From Candidatus Falkowiibacteriota bacterium (GTDB lineage Bacteria > Patescibacteriota > Patescibacteriia > UBA11705 > JACRDX01), in the NCBI GenBank assembly GCA_016212745.1, contig JACRDX010000044.1, positions 1 through 9,434 on the forward strand: 9,434 bases of DNA. The letters run 5' to 3'. The translations under genes were made by a program, and so were the position numbers. This document shows positions 1 to 5,789 of the stretch, one piece after another. The first letter of the stretch is position 1. Each line of letters opens with the position of its first letter. A model generated the notes under the pieces. The model was not told where the DNA came from, did no database searches, and was given only the letters and a program-made list of their open reading frames with translations.

Positions 1-57
1 AATCCGTCGGTTCGAGCGACTTTGGAAATGCTAAATCAGATTAAGCAACAATCTTAA
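1..57 (+). CDS. C-terminal tail of an unidentified protein (5' truncated)
   Basis: The window opens inside an open frame that runs in frame 1 from the first base to a TAA at 55-57 and encodes 18 residues ending in LNQIKQQS. The tail is polar and helix-like. It is too short to assign to a family, so no function is offered. The trpS promoter begins two bases after this stop, which is the tight spacing seen elsewhere in the window and supports a real gene end. It could also be a chance open frame, since 18 codons prove little. Confidence 0.4.
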   Translation, partial: NPSVRATLEMLNQIKQQS

Positions 58-58
58 A

Positions 59-86
59 TTGCCTAATCCAGCCATTTTGCTACAAT
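59..86 (+). promoter_or_regulatory. Promoter of trpS
   Basis: A -35 box TTGCCT (59-64) and a -10 box TACAAT (81-86) are separated by 16 bp. The -10 is preceded by TGC, giving an extended -10 (TGnTACAAT). The predicted transcript start is near 93, about 22 nt before the ATG at 115. No Shine-Dalgarno sequence is visible in the A/T-rich leader. Confidence 0.6.
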
Positions 87-114
87 AAAATTACAAAATT
101 AACGATTTTATATT

Positions 115-1086
115 ATGAAACGAACACTATCGGGAATTCAACCCACAGGAATTATCCATCTTGGCAATTATTTTGGCGCGATTCACAACTGGCTGCCATT
201 GCAAAAAGAATACGAATGCTTTTTTTTCATTGCCGATTTACACGCGCTGACAATTTTTCAAAAACCAGAAATTTTGCATCGTAACATTTTAGATTTAACA
301 AAACTGTATTTGGCAGTTGGACTTGATCCGGTGAAAAATATTATTTTCAAACAATCTGCTGTGAAAGAACACGCGGAACTTGGCTGGCTGTTAAGCTGCG
401 TGACGCCGATTTCAGAACTTGAACGGATGACCCAATTCAAAGACAAATCAACACAGCACAAAGATAACATCAATGCCGGTTTATTCACCTACCCCTGCTT
501 GATGGCAGCTGACATTTTGCTTTATGACACAGATTTTGTACCAGTTGGCGAAGACCAGGCGCAACACGTTGAATTAACTCGCACAATCGCGAAAAAATTC
601 AACAACCAATATGGCGATGTTTTAAAAATTCCAGAAGCGCTAATCAACAAAGTTTCCGCTCGGCTAAAAGGATTGGACGATCCAGAGAAAAAAATGAGCA
701 AATCAGCTCCGTCCGATTACAACTATATTGCGATGACCGACAACCCTGATTTAATTCGCAAAAAAATCAAAAAAGCCGTCACGGACTCTGGCACAGAAAT
801 AAAATTCACTCCGGAAAAACCAGCATTGGAAAATTTGATAACCATTTATCATCTGACAACAGGAAAATCAATTGAACAAATTGAAAAAGACTTTGCTGGA
901 AAAGGCTATGGCGATTTCAAAAAAGAATTAGCAGAACGGCTTGTTGAATTTTTAACGCCGATTCAGGAAAAATATAATTCCATTTCTGACGCTGATGTTG
1001 AAAAAATTCTCGCAGCTGGCGCTGAAAAAGCAAGAAAACTTGCCCAAGCTAAAATGATTCTTGTCAAACAAACGATTGGGCTGTAA
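115..1086 (+). CDS. trpS: Tryptophan--tRNA ligase (TrpRS, class I)
   Basis: This enzyme charges tRNA(Trp) with tryptophan using ATP in the cytoplasm. The 323-residue length fits bacterial TrpRS (about 330). The N-terminus MKRTLSGIQPTG leads into the HIGH-type signature HLGN at residues 15-18. The segment around residues 100-112 (SELERMTQFKDKS) and the stretch MAADILLYDTDFVPVGEDQ (130-148), followed by QHVELTR, are typical of the tryptophan- and ATP-binding core. The KMSKS loop is exact at 193-197. The N-terminal start fits the family, so the ATG at 115 is kept. A dedicated promoter lies directly upstream, and the rnpB promoter starts 25 bp after the stop. No terminator hairpin is visible in between. 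The gene is complete, with all catalytic motifs intact. Confidence 0.98.
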   Translation: MKRTLSGIQPTGIIHLGNYFGAIHNWLPLQKEYECFFFIADLHALTIFQKPEILHRNILDLTKLYLAVGLDPVKNIIFKQSAVKEHAELGWLLSCVTPISELERMTQFKDKSTQHKDNINAGLFTYPCLMAADILLYDTDFVPVGEDQAQHVELTRTIAKKFNNQYGDVLKIPEALINKVSARLKGLDDPEKKMSKSAPSDYNYIAMTDNPDLIRKKIKKAVTDSGTEIKFTPEKPALENLITIYHLTTGKSIEQIEKDFAGKGYGDFKKELAERLVEFLTPIQEKYNSISDADVEKILAAGAEKARKLAQAKMILVKQTIGL

Positions 1087-1111
1087 TTTAACGTAAAATT
1101 AGACGAAACGA

Positions 1112-1140
1112 TTGCCAAAATTCTATAATCGTGCTATACT
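1112..1140 (+). promoter_or_regulatory. Promoter of rnpB
   Basis: TTGCCA (1112-1117), a 17-bp spacer and TATACT (1135-1140) form a near-consensus sigma70-type promoter, with TGC before the -10 (extended -10). The expected start, 6-7 bases downstream, is G1147, exactly the first base of the P1 helix of the RNA. This is independent support for the RNA's 5' end. Confidence 0.8.
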
Positions 1141-1146
1141 TTATCT

Positions 1147-1586
1147 GTTCTTTACAAGCAGAACCGCAGCTCTTTTTCCCAAGTTTGAGGGGTTTGCCCT
1201 TCGATTTATCCGCCGAAGCATTAGCAAAGGCGGAAGCCTTGGCGAAGAAGGGAGGAAAGTCCGGACACTCCTTCGCTAAAGCTACGGAGTGCAAGCACTT
1301 TGGTGCGAGCATTCTTTTAGCGGAGAGCCGGGTAGTGGGTAATTCCCATCGAACCAACGCGGAGCGTTGGTTTAGAGGTGCGAACAGAGACGCCGAGGGC
1401 AGTGATGCCCGAGGCGCCCTGTCGTATGACAGGGCGGGTCTTTGCGGTAACGCAAAGAGTGAAACGGCTAAATCCTTACTTGAGTGCAAGGGCAAATTTG
1501 GTAGCCCGCTTGAGGCTCGGCAGTAATGTCGGCCCCAGATAGATTGCGGATAAAACAAAATCCGGCTTACTCGCTTGTAAAGAACA
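1147..1586 (+). ncRNA. rnpB: RNase P RNA (catalytic subunit, bacterial type)
   Basis: This is the catalytic RNA that removes 5' leaders from pre-tRNAs. The ends pair as a 13-bp P1 helix (1147-1159 with 1573-1585). P2 is CCGCA 1164-1168 with TGCGG 1545-1549. The conserved core is clear: GAGGAAAGTCCGG at 1252-1264, AACAGAGA at 1383-1390, GTGCAAGGGCAAAT at 1485-1498, AGATAGAT at 1538-1545, and the P4 3' strand with ACAAAATCCGGCTTA at 1555-1569. P5 pairs 1266-1270 with 1482-1486. Further hairpins are 1354-1360/1364-1370, 1416-1423/1428-1435 and 1440-1446/1451-1457; the last has a GTAA (GNRA-type) tetraloop. P15 is a short stem (1490-1493/1504-1507) with a 10-nt loop holding the GGT that pairs with the tRNA CCA end; I find no P16/P17 or P6. 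The P3 arm (about 1197-1251) carries GAAGC/GGCGAAG repeat-like sequence. Open frames on both strands across this region are only shadows of the RNA. No terminator separates it from the gene at 1599. Confidence 0.95.
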
Positions 1587-1598
1587 ATAAAAATTATT

Positions 1599-3035
1599 AT
1601 GATCAATCGTTCTGATTTAACATTTGCCGCGTTGAAAATTCCTTTGGATTATTTAACATTATTTTTCGCAGGAATCGCGTCATATTTTATTCGTTATGAA
1701 CGATCGGTCCAAGATATTCGGCCCATTGTTTTTGATTTGTCATTTGAAAAATATCTGACCGTTATCAGCGTCACTGCCGCGTGCTGGATTATCCTTTTCG
1801 CATTTGCGGGTTTGTATAATTTCAAACGAGAAAGATTTATCAATGATTTTACAAAAATCATAGTCGCCTGCTCTGCTGGAATGTCAGCAACAATTATTTA
1901 TATGTTTTTTGTGCGCGAACTTTTTTCTTCGCGCTTTATTATTTTATTCGCGTGGATTCTAAGCATTTTGTTGATAACCGTTGAGCGTGCGATTTTGCGC
2001 AAACTGCAAAATTTTTTGTATAGAAAAAATTTCGGCGCGCGTAGAATTGTCATTGTCGGTGCCGACAGTAACACAGAACTGCTTATTGCGACTTTCAAAA
2101 AACAAAAAAACTGGGGCTTTCGCGTTATATCGCACATAAAAGATGTGACCCTAGAAACAATCACCGAGCTAAAAAATCTTTTGGAAAAACGCGGCAACAT
2201 TGATGAAATCATACAAGCTGACTCAACATTGTCACGCGCAAAATCAATTGAATTGATAAATTTGGCAAATGAATATAACGCGATTTTCAAGTTTGCAGCA
2301 GGCAATTTTGAATCACGCGCCACGAACATCGGCGTTGAAATAGTGGCAGGCGTTCCTGTCGTGGAAATCAGAAAAACAAAGTTGGATGGCTGGGGCAGAA
2401 TTGCCAAACGTTTTGTGGATTTGATTATTTCAACTATTTTAATGATTATTTTATCGCCAATACTTTTGGTAATCGCGATTTTGATAAAATTGGAAAATTG
2501 GGGACCTGCAATTTACAAAAACGAACGCGTCGGACAAAAGGGCAATTTTAATGTCTACAAGTTCCGCTCAATGTACACAAAATATTGCACCGGCAAACAA
2601 TTCGCAAAATATGCAGACCAGCAAGCTGTGCTTGAATATGAAAAAGAACTGGTTAAAAATCAATCTGAGCGCAAGGGGCCTGTCTACAAAGTTCTGAATG
2701 ACCCGCGCAGAACGCGTATTGGTCGTTTTCTTGAACGAACATCGCTTGACGAGCTTCCGCAATTTTTCAATGTCTGGATTGGCAATATGAGCATTGTCGG
2801 ACCTAGGCCGCACCAACCACGCGAAGTTGAAAAGTACGAAAAAGCGCACAAACGCGTGCTGGATATTAAACCGGGCGTCACTGGCATGGCGCAGATTTCT
2901 GGCCGAAGTGACTTGAACTTTGACGACGAAGTAAAGTTAGATACCTACTATATTGAAAACTGGTCGCTCAAATTGGATTTTTGGATTATGCTAAAAACTC
3001 CTTGGGTAATTTTGACAAGAAAATCTAAAATATAA
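1599..3035 (+). CDS. Polyprenyl-phosphate sugar-1-phosphate transferase (exopolysaccharide biosynthesis initiating enzyme)
   Basis: Members of this family (WcaJ/WbaP-like) move a sugar-1-phosphate from a nucleotide sugar onto undecaprenyl phosphate in the inner membrane, the first step of surface glycan assembly. Visible parts: four hydrophobic segments (about residues 11-32, 53-72, 86-105, 112-130), a soluble nucleotide-binding-like middle domain starting at RRIVIVGAD (148-156), and a C-terminal bacterial sugar transferase domain from about 269. That domain begins with KRFVDLI and a hydrophobic re-entrant helix (272-296), then has KFRSM (321-325), the catalytic SLDELPQ (382-388) and the PRP motif in GPRPHQPRE (401-409). 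The length of 478 aa is normal. The stretch 326-370 between KFRSM and RTRIGRFLE is longer than in many relatives and rich in charged residues. The sugar specificity cannot be read from the sequence. The ATG lies about 13 nt after the RNase P RNA, with no room for a promoter, so it is probably co-transcribed with rnpB. Confidence 0.93.
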   Translation: MINRSDLTFAALKIPLDYLTLFFAGIASYFIRYERSVQDIRPIVFDLSFEKYLTVISVTAACWIILFAFAGLYNFKRERFINDFTKIIVACSAGMSATIIYMFFVRELFSSRFIILFAWILSILLITVERAILRKLQNFLYRKNFGARRIVIVGADSNTELLIATFKKQKNWGFRVISHIKDVTLETITELKNLLEKRGNIDEIIQADSTLSRAKSIELINLANEYNAIFKFAAGNFESRATNIGVEIVAGVPVVEIRKTKLDGWGRIAKRFVDLIISTILMIILSPILLVIAILIKLENWGPAIYKNERVGQKGNFNVYKFRSMYTKYCTGKQFAKYADQQAVLEYEKELVKNQSERKGPVYKVLNDPRRTRIGRFLERTSLDELPQFFNVWIGNMSIVGPRPHQPREVEKYEKAHKRVLDIKPGVTGMAQISGRSDLNFDDEVKLDTYYIENWSLKLDFWIMLKTPWVILTRKSKI

Positions 3036-3068
3036 ATGGGCTGGGCACAATTTGACAGAGGAGTATTT

Positions 3069-3098
3069 TTGCTTAATGTTTTAGGCATCGTGTATAGT
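3069..3098 (+). promoter_or_regulatory. Candidate promoter between the sugar transferase and the IS
   Basis: TTGCTT (3069-3074), an 18-bp spacer and TATAGT (3093-3098) resemble the other promoters in this window. Transcription would start near 3105 and read into the short open frame at 3127 and then into the IS in the antisense direction to its transposase. The match is moderate and there is no full gene behind it, so this could be a leftover of a gene lost when the IS arrived. Confidence 0.4.
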
Positions 3099-3126
3099 CC
3101 TAAAACTCGACAAATTTTAATTGACA

Positions 3127-3210
3127 ATGGAATTAGCGAGGATCCACCCAAACCGTTCTCTTTCAGGTCAAATGCGACATAGAGAATTGTTGAGGTGTCA
3201 ACATGTTTAA
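3127..3210 (+). pseudogene. Possible 5' remnant of a gene cut by the IS
   Basis: An ATG at 3127 lies about 22 nt behind a candidate promoter, the same geometry as the real genes here. The open frame encodes MELARIHPNRSLSG before it crosses the left inverted repeat of the IS at 3170, and then runs 13 codons into IS sequence before a TAA at 3208-3210. No continuation of a coding frame is recognisable on the far side of the IS. The reading is that an unknown gene was interrupted or deleted at IS insertion. The fragment is very short, so a chance open frame is equally possible. Confidence 0.22.
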
Positions 3211-4038
3211 AGATAAATGTGGTCGTTCATTGTGGTAATAGTCAAGAAATTCATCAAGTTGTTTTTGAAGCATTGGCAAGTGCTTCTTTGTGTATTTTGC
3301 ATATCCAAGGCACTCTTTTCTCAGTATCTCGTTGAACCGTTCAATAAAAGCCTGGTCGTTTTTCTTGTATGGCCGCGACGTTCTAATGCTTGGAATATGC
3401 TTTTGAGCAAAAAACTCCCATTCAGCCATAAATTCGTAGCCACCGTCACGTTGAATGTGCTTTATCTCTTTGAAAAAAGCTAATTGCTGTTCCAATGCCT
3501 GCTGTCCAGCAGTAGAATCCAATGTTGTTTTTAAAACCACACTGGCTTCTTTGGTAAAGGTATCTATGCAGGTATAAGCGAATATTTCACCAAAATCAAC
3601 CGTATCTGTTTGCAAAGACTCTCTGGGCGCTGTTCCACGCACAAGTTGCCCTCTTTTAATCTTTTTCTTCCACTTGGAAGACAGTTGGAATCTTTCATTT
3701 AAAACTCTGTAAATAGTCGCAACCGAAAGGTCTATGCCGTGATTTTGTTTAAGGAAGTACTTTATCTTTTCGCCACAGCAGTCTCGGTAGTTTTTTCTGG
3801 TTTCATAAATCAACAGTTTTGTAAGCATTGGGGTCTTGTGCGACTGTCTATGCCCATTTTTGGCGTTTTGGTAATCTTGGATGAATCTGGCACGTCCGAT
3901 GGTTTCGAATTGTTTGAGCCAACGATAGACAGTCGCACGATGGATATGCAATTGATCAGGGATTTTCTCAGGAGAAAGGCCGCTGCGCCAAAGAGCATAA
4001 CAGATTTTAATTTTTGTGATAGAATCATAGTGTGACAT
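3163..4038 (-). CDS. IS481-like transposase (rve integrase core)
   Basis: This enzyme would cut and join the IS ends. It has 291 residues. The N-terminal half holds helix-turn-helix DNA-binding segments (about residues 5-45, with the recognition-helix-like HIHRATVYRWLKQF at 31-44, and a second around 85-115). The C-terminal rve/RNase H-like core has the DDE triad: D145 in LQTDTVDF, D198 in IQRDGGYEF and E233 in FIERFNEILRKE, an exact D-35-E spacing. The end (YYHNERPHLSLNMLTP) is the usual C-terminal motif of IS481/IS3-type transposases. The frame is intact, so the element may still be active. It is single-frame with no sign of the programmed frameshift of IS3 elements, which favours IS481. 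The stop codon (3163-3165) lies outside the inverted repeat. Confidence 0.92.
   Translation of the reverse strand: MSHYDSITKIKICYALWRSGLSPEKIPDQLHIHRATVYRWLKQFETIGRARFIQDYQNAKNGHRQSHKTPMLTKLLIYETRKNYRDCCGEKIKYFLKQNHGIDLSVATIYRVLNERFQLSSKWKKKIKRGQLVRGTAPRESLQTDTVDFGEIFAYTCIDTFTKEASVVLKTTLDSTAGQQALEQQLAFFKEIKHIQRDGGYEFMAEWEFFAQKHIPSIRTSRPYKKNDQAFIERFNEILRKECLGYAKYTKKHLPMLQKQLDEFLDYYHNERPHLSLNMLTPQQFSMSHLT
3170..3183 (+). repeat. Left terminal inverted repeat of the IS
   Basis: AAATGCGACATAGA at this position is the exact reverse complement of 4085-4098. It lies inside the final codons of the transposase gene, encoding part of its ...SMSHL end. Confidence 0.8.
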
Positions 4039-4074
4039 AGATTGGTTAATTTATTTGTTTTTTCGTTGAAAACA

Positions 4075-4083
4075 ATTATACCA
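4075..4083 (-). promoter_or_regulatory. Extended -10 of the transposase gene
   Basis: On the minus strand TGGTATAAT (TATAAT 4075-4080, TG at 4082-4083) is a perfect extended -10, about 37 nt upstream of the transposase ATG at 4038. No good -35 lies within the element. A 17-bp spacing would place the -35 at 4098-4103, that is at or past the IS end, so expression may depend on flanking sequence. Confidence 0.5.
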
Positions 4084-4084
4084 T

Positions 4085-4098
4085 TCTATGTCGCATTT
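4085..4098 (-). repeat. Right terminal inverted repeat of the IS
   Basis: TCTATGTCGCATTT on the plus strand is the reverse complement of 3170-3183. It lies just upstream of the transposase -10 box. Confidence 0.8.
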
Positions 4099-4120
4099 TT
4101 ATTTAGAATACTACGCAAAC

Positions 4121-4149
4121 TTGACCTATTTTTTTAGGTCAGCTATAAT
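4121..4149 (+). promoter_or_regulatory. Promoter of hicBA
   Basis: TTGACC (4121-4126), a 17-bp spacer and a perfect TATAAT (4144-4149) make the strongest promoter in the window. The expected start is near 4156, giving a leader of about 18 nt before the hicB ATG at 4174. It lies just 22 bp outside the right repeat of the IS. Confidence 0.8.
4122..4141. promoter_or_regulatory. Inverted-repeat operator in the hicBA promoter
   Basis: TGACCTA (4122-4128) and TAGGTCA (4135-4141) are perfect 7-bp inverted arms around a run of six T. The element covers the -35 box and the spacer up to two bases before the -10, where a bound repressor would block RNA polymerase. HicB antitoxins, alone or with HicA, are known to repress their own promoters, so this is the likely HicB(A) site. 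Because a T6 tract separates the arms, a hairpin role is less likely than protein binding. Confidence 0.6.
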
Positions 4150-4173
4150 ATCAATATAGATAATGCAAAACAT

Positions 4174-4392
4174 ATGCGTAAAATAGACCTAAAATCAGTG
4201 GTGTGGAAAGAGGGTAAATATTACATTTCTCAGTGTTTAGAAGTGGATGTTTCTAGTTATGGCAAAACCAAAAAAGAAGCCCTTGCTATGCTTCAAGATG
4301 CCTTATCATTATATTTTGAAGATGTTCCTCTTCCTAAAAAAGTTGAAGTAAAAAGACCAACTATTGCTTCGGTCACTCTTCAATATGCCTAA
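4174..4392 (+). CDS. hicB: HicB-family antitoxin
   Basis: This 72-residue protein should neutralise the downstream HicA toxin by direct binding. It shows the HicB fold pattern: a first strand (LKSVVWKEGKYYISQC), the conserved turn (LEVDVSSYGKTKKEALAML, 22-40) and an amphipathic helix running into DALSLYFEDVP. This is the partial RNase H-like HicB domain. There is little room after it for a separate C-terminal DNA-binding domain; the last 20 residues (LPKKVEVKRPTIASVTLQYA) are short and basic. If it represses its own promoter, it would have to use this tail or an N-terminal surface. Its stop overlaps the hicA start by 8 bp, a normal sign of translational coupling. The order antitoxin-then-toxin is one of the two known arrangements. 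The start follows a consensus promoter. Confidence 0.88.
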   Translation: MRKIDLKSVVWKEGKYYISQCLEVDVSSYGKTKKEALAMLQDALSLYFEDVPLPKKVEVKRPTIASVTLQYA

Positions 4393-4603
4393 ACCTTATC
4401 CGCTACGGCTGGTAGTGAAAGTCCTTGAAAGTAAGGGCTTCTTTTTTGTTGCGCAAACCGGCGCGCATGCTAAGTATAGAAAAGCAGGAAATCCTATGCT
4501 TACTGTCATCGTCCCCATCCATGGAAACGAGGTGCAACATGGCACTTTTAGATCTATTTTGCGCCAATCCAATTTGACGAAAGATGACTTCGAAGAAAAA
4601 TAA
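4385..4603 (+). CDS. hicA: HicA-family mRNA interferase toxin
   Basis: HicA toxins are small double-stranded-RNA-binding-fold ribonucleases that cleave mRNA and stop growth. With the start at the ATG at 4385 (MPKPYPLRLVVKVLESKGF) the protein has 72 residues, the usual length. An in-frame ATG at 4364 would add only seven residues inside hicB and is less likely. The helix LVVKVLESKGFFFV (9-22), the catalytic-histidine strand TGAHAKYRK (25-33, H28) and the C-terminal VPIHGNEVQHGTFRSILRQSNLTKDDF (43-69) match the family. The usual GSHH is GAHA here: the first His is kept and the second is Ala, which is seen in natural variants. The gene overlaps hicB by 8 bp, so the two form one operon and the toxin is translated only if hicB is read. 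Confidence 0.88.
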   Translation: MPKPYPLRLVVKVLESKGFFFVAQTGAHAKYRKAGNPMLTVIVPIHGNEVQHGTFRSILRQSNLTKDDFEEK

Positions 4604-4643
4604 TCAAAAATTTTTGACCATACCGTCAATCAGGTCGTGCTTT

Positions 4644-4670
4644 GCCGGCGCGGCCGCTTTTGTTTTTTAT
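4644..4670 (+). terminator. Weak candidate terminator after hicBA
   Basis: A short GC-rich stem (GCCG 4644-4647 with CGGC 4651-4654) is followed by CGC and the T-rich stretch TTTTGTTTTTT (4658-4668). The 4-bp stem is short for a rho-independent terminator. The GC block stands out from the A/T-rich surroundings. It lies between hicA and the promoter of the first glycosyltransferase. Confidence 0.28.
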
Positions 4671-4686
4671 AAATGTTTGGTAAAAT
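4660..4686 (+). promoter_or_regulatory. Promoter of the first glycosyltransferase
   Basis: TGGTAAAAT at 4678-4686 is an extended -10 (TG-n-TAAAAT), with a poor TTGTTT at 4660-4665, 15 bp upstream. The start would be near 4693, only about 11 nt before the ATG at 4704, so the mRNA would be nearly leaderless. This supports the 4704 start over the longer open frame beginning at 4584. Confidence 0.45.
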
Positions 4687-4703
4687 ACGTAAAAGAAAAC
4701 ACT

Positions 4704-5789
4704 ATGCGAATCGCCCTGGTTCATGATCATCTAACGCAAAAAGGAGGGGCGGAAAAAGTTTTAGAAGCAATGGCAGAGCTTTACCCAGAAGCTCCTATTT
4801 TTACGTTAGTACACGACCCCGCGACATTCCAAAGTGCGAACAAAATTCACACTTCTTTTTTACAAAAACTCACGCGCAACAAGAATAAATTTCAATGGCT
4901 TCTTCCGCTAATGCCGACTGCGACAGAGCATCACGACTTAAAAGATTTTGATATTGTTATTTCCAGCTCGTCAATTTTCGCGAAAGGCATAATCACACAA
5001 CCAAACACTCTGCACATTTGTTATTGTCACACACCGCCGCGATTTCTCTGGCTTGATTATCATTCGTACGTTAATGAACTGAAAACAAACAAGTTGATTA
5101 AAAAAATTTTACCTATCGTTTTGACGCGGCTGCGGCAATGGGATCGTTTGGCTGCCAGCCGCGTCAATCATTTCGTCGCGAATTCGCACGAAGTGCAGCG
5201 CAGAATCGCGCATTTTTACAACCGGCCAAGCGAAGTTATTCACCCGCCGGTTGATACTGGGAAATTTCATATTTCAACAAAAAACGACGGCTATTATCTG
5301 GCTGGCGGACGGCTTGTAAGTTACAAACGTTTTGACATTATTGTGACGGCGTTCAACCGGCTAAACATGAAGCTCAAAATCTTTGGCACTGGCCCAGAAT
5401 TTGACAAATTGCGCGAAATGGCAAAACCAAACATTGAATTTCTCGGACAAATCAGCGACAAAGACAAGCCAAATTTGTATAGCCATGCCTTGGCGTTTAT
5501 CAATCCACAAATTGAGGACTTTGGAATCACTGTGGTTGAAGCAATGGCCAGCGGCAGACCAGTAATCGCATTGCGCGCGGGCGGAGCATTGGAAACAATA
5601 ATTGAAAAACAAACAGGAATGTTTTTTGACGAACAATGCTGGGAAGATTTGGCAGACGCGATTCTGCGATTCAATCCTGAAAATTTTGACCCACAAAAAA
5701 TCCGCGAACACGCCTTGCAATGGGACAAAGAGAACTTCAAACAAAATCTACAAAAATTCATCACCGAAAAATATGAATGTCGCCATTGA
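4704..5789 (+). CDS. GT4-family glycosyltransferase (WbaZ-like)
   Basis: This retaining glycosyltransferase of the GT-B fold would add a sugar from a nucleotide donor to a growing lipid-linked or surface glycan at the cytoplasmic face. The N-terminal acceptor domain opens with MRIALVHDHLTQKGGAEKVL (1-20), carrying the GGAE loop, and has YCHTPPRFLWLDY (107-119), a pattern typical of WbaZ-like mannosyltransferases. The donor domain has GGRLVSYKRFD (201-211; Lys208 region binds the diphosphate) and the E-x7-E motif at E271 and E279 in EDFGITVVEAM. Length 361 aa is normal. The frame is open back to 4584, but the family start is MRIAL and an extended -10 lies just upstream. Its 3' end overlaps the next GT by 17 bp. 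The exact donor and linkage cannot be read. Confidence 0.93.
   Translation: MRIALVHDHLTQKGGAEKVLEAMAELYPEAPIFTLVHDPATFQSANKIHTSFLQKLTRNKNKFQWLLPLMPTATEHHDLKDFDIVISSSSIFAKGIITQPNTLHICYCHTPPRFLWLDYHSYVNELKTNKLIKKILPIVLTRLRQWDRLAASRVNHFVANSHEVQRRIAHFYNRPSEVIHPPVDTGKFHISTKNDGYYLAGGRLVSYKRFDIIVTAFNRLNMKLKIFGTGPEFDKLREMAKPNIEFLGQISDKDKPNLYSHALAFINPQIEDFGITVVEAMASGRPVIALRAGGALETIIEKQTGMFFDEQCWEDLADAILRFNPENFDPQKIREHALQWDKENFKQNLQKFITEKYECRH

Larger units (their letters stand above)
3170..4098 (-). mobile_element. Insertion sequence with IS481-like DDE transposase
   Basis: A 929-bp unit is bounded by perfect 14-bp inverted repeats (AAATGCGACATAGA, 3170-3183 and 4085-4098) and holds one transposase gene on the minus strand. 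No matching direct repeat (target-site duplication) is visible immediately outside: the left flank ends in CAGGTC and the right flank begins TTATTT. The last codons of the transposase run through the left repeat and the stop lies just outside it, so the true left end may be a few bases further out. A second, looser inverted match (AGGTCAA 3165-3171 against TTGACCT 4121-4127) lies outside the repeats and may be chance. Confidence 0.8.

Noticed and set aside
1088..1606. Long open frames on both strands (plus 1131-1526, minus 1088-1606) that could be called proteins
   Set aside because: They lie across the RNase P RNA; the translated sequence is repeat-like and low complexity, and the conserved RNA motifs and P1 pairing explain the region fully.
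4022..4041. GTGACATAG near the transposase start as an additional inverted-repeat copy
   Set aside because: It matches the terminal repeat at only a few bases and lies in the coding start; chance similarity is more likely.
4584..4703. Longer N-terminus for the first glycosyltransferase, starting at 4584
   Set aside because: The family starts at MRIALVHDH, an extended -10 lies at 4678-4686, and the extra 40 residues contain low-complexity sequence and overlap hicA.
5602..5772. Longer N-terminus for the second glycosyltransferase
   Set aside because: The extension is inside the preceding gene in another frame, and family members start at MNVAIDIR.
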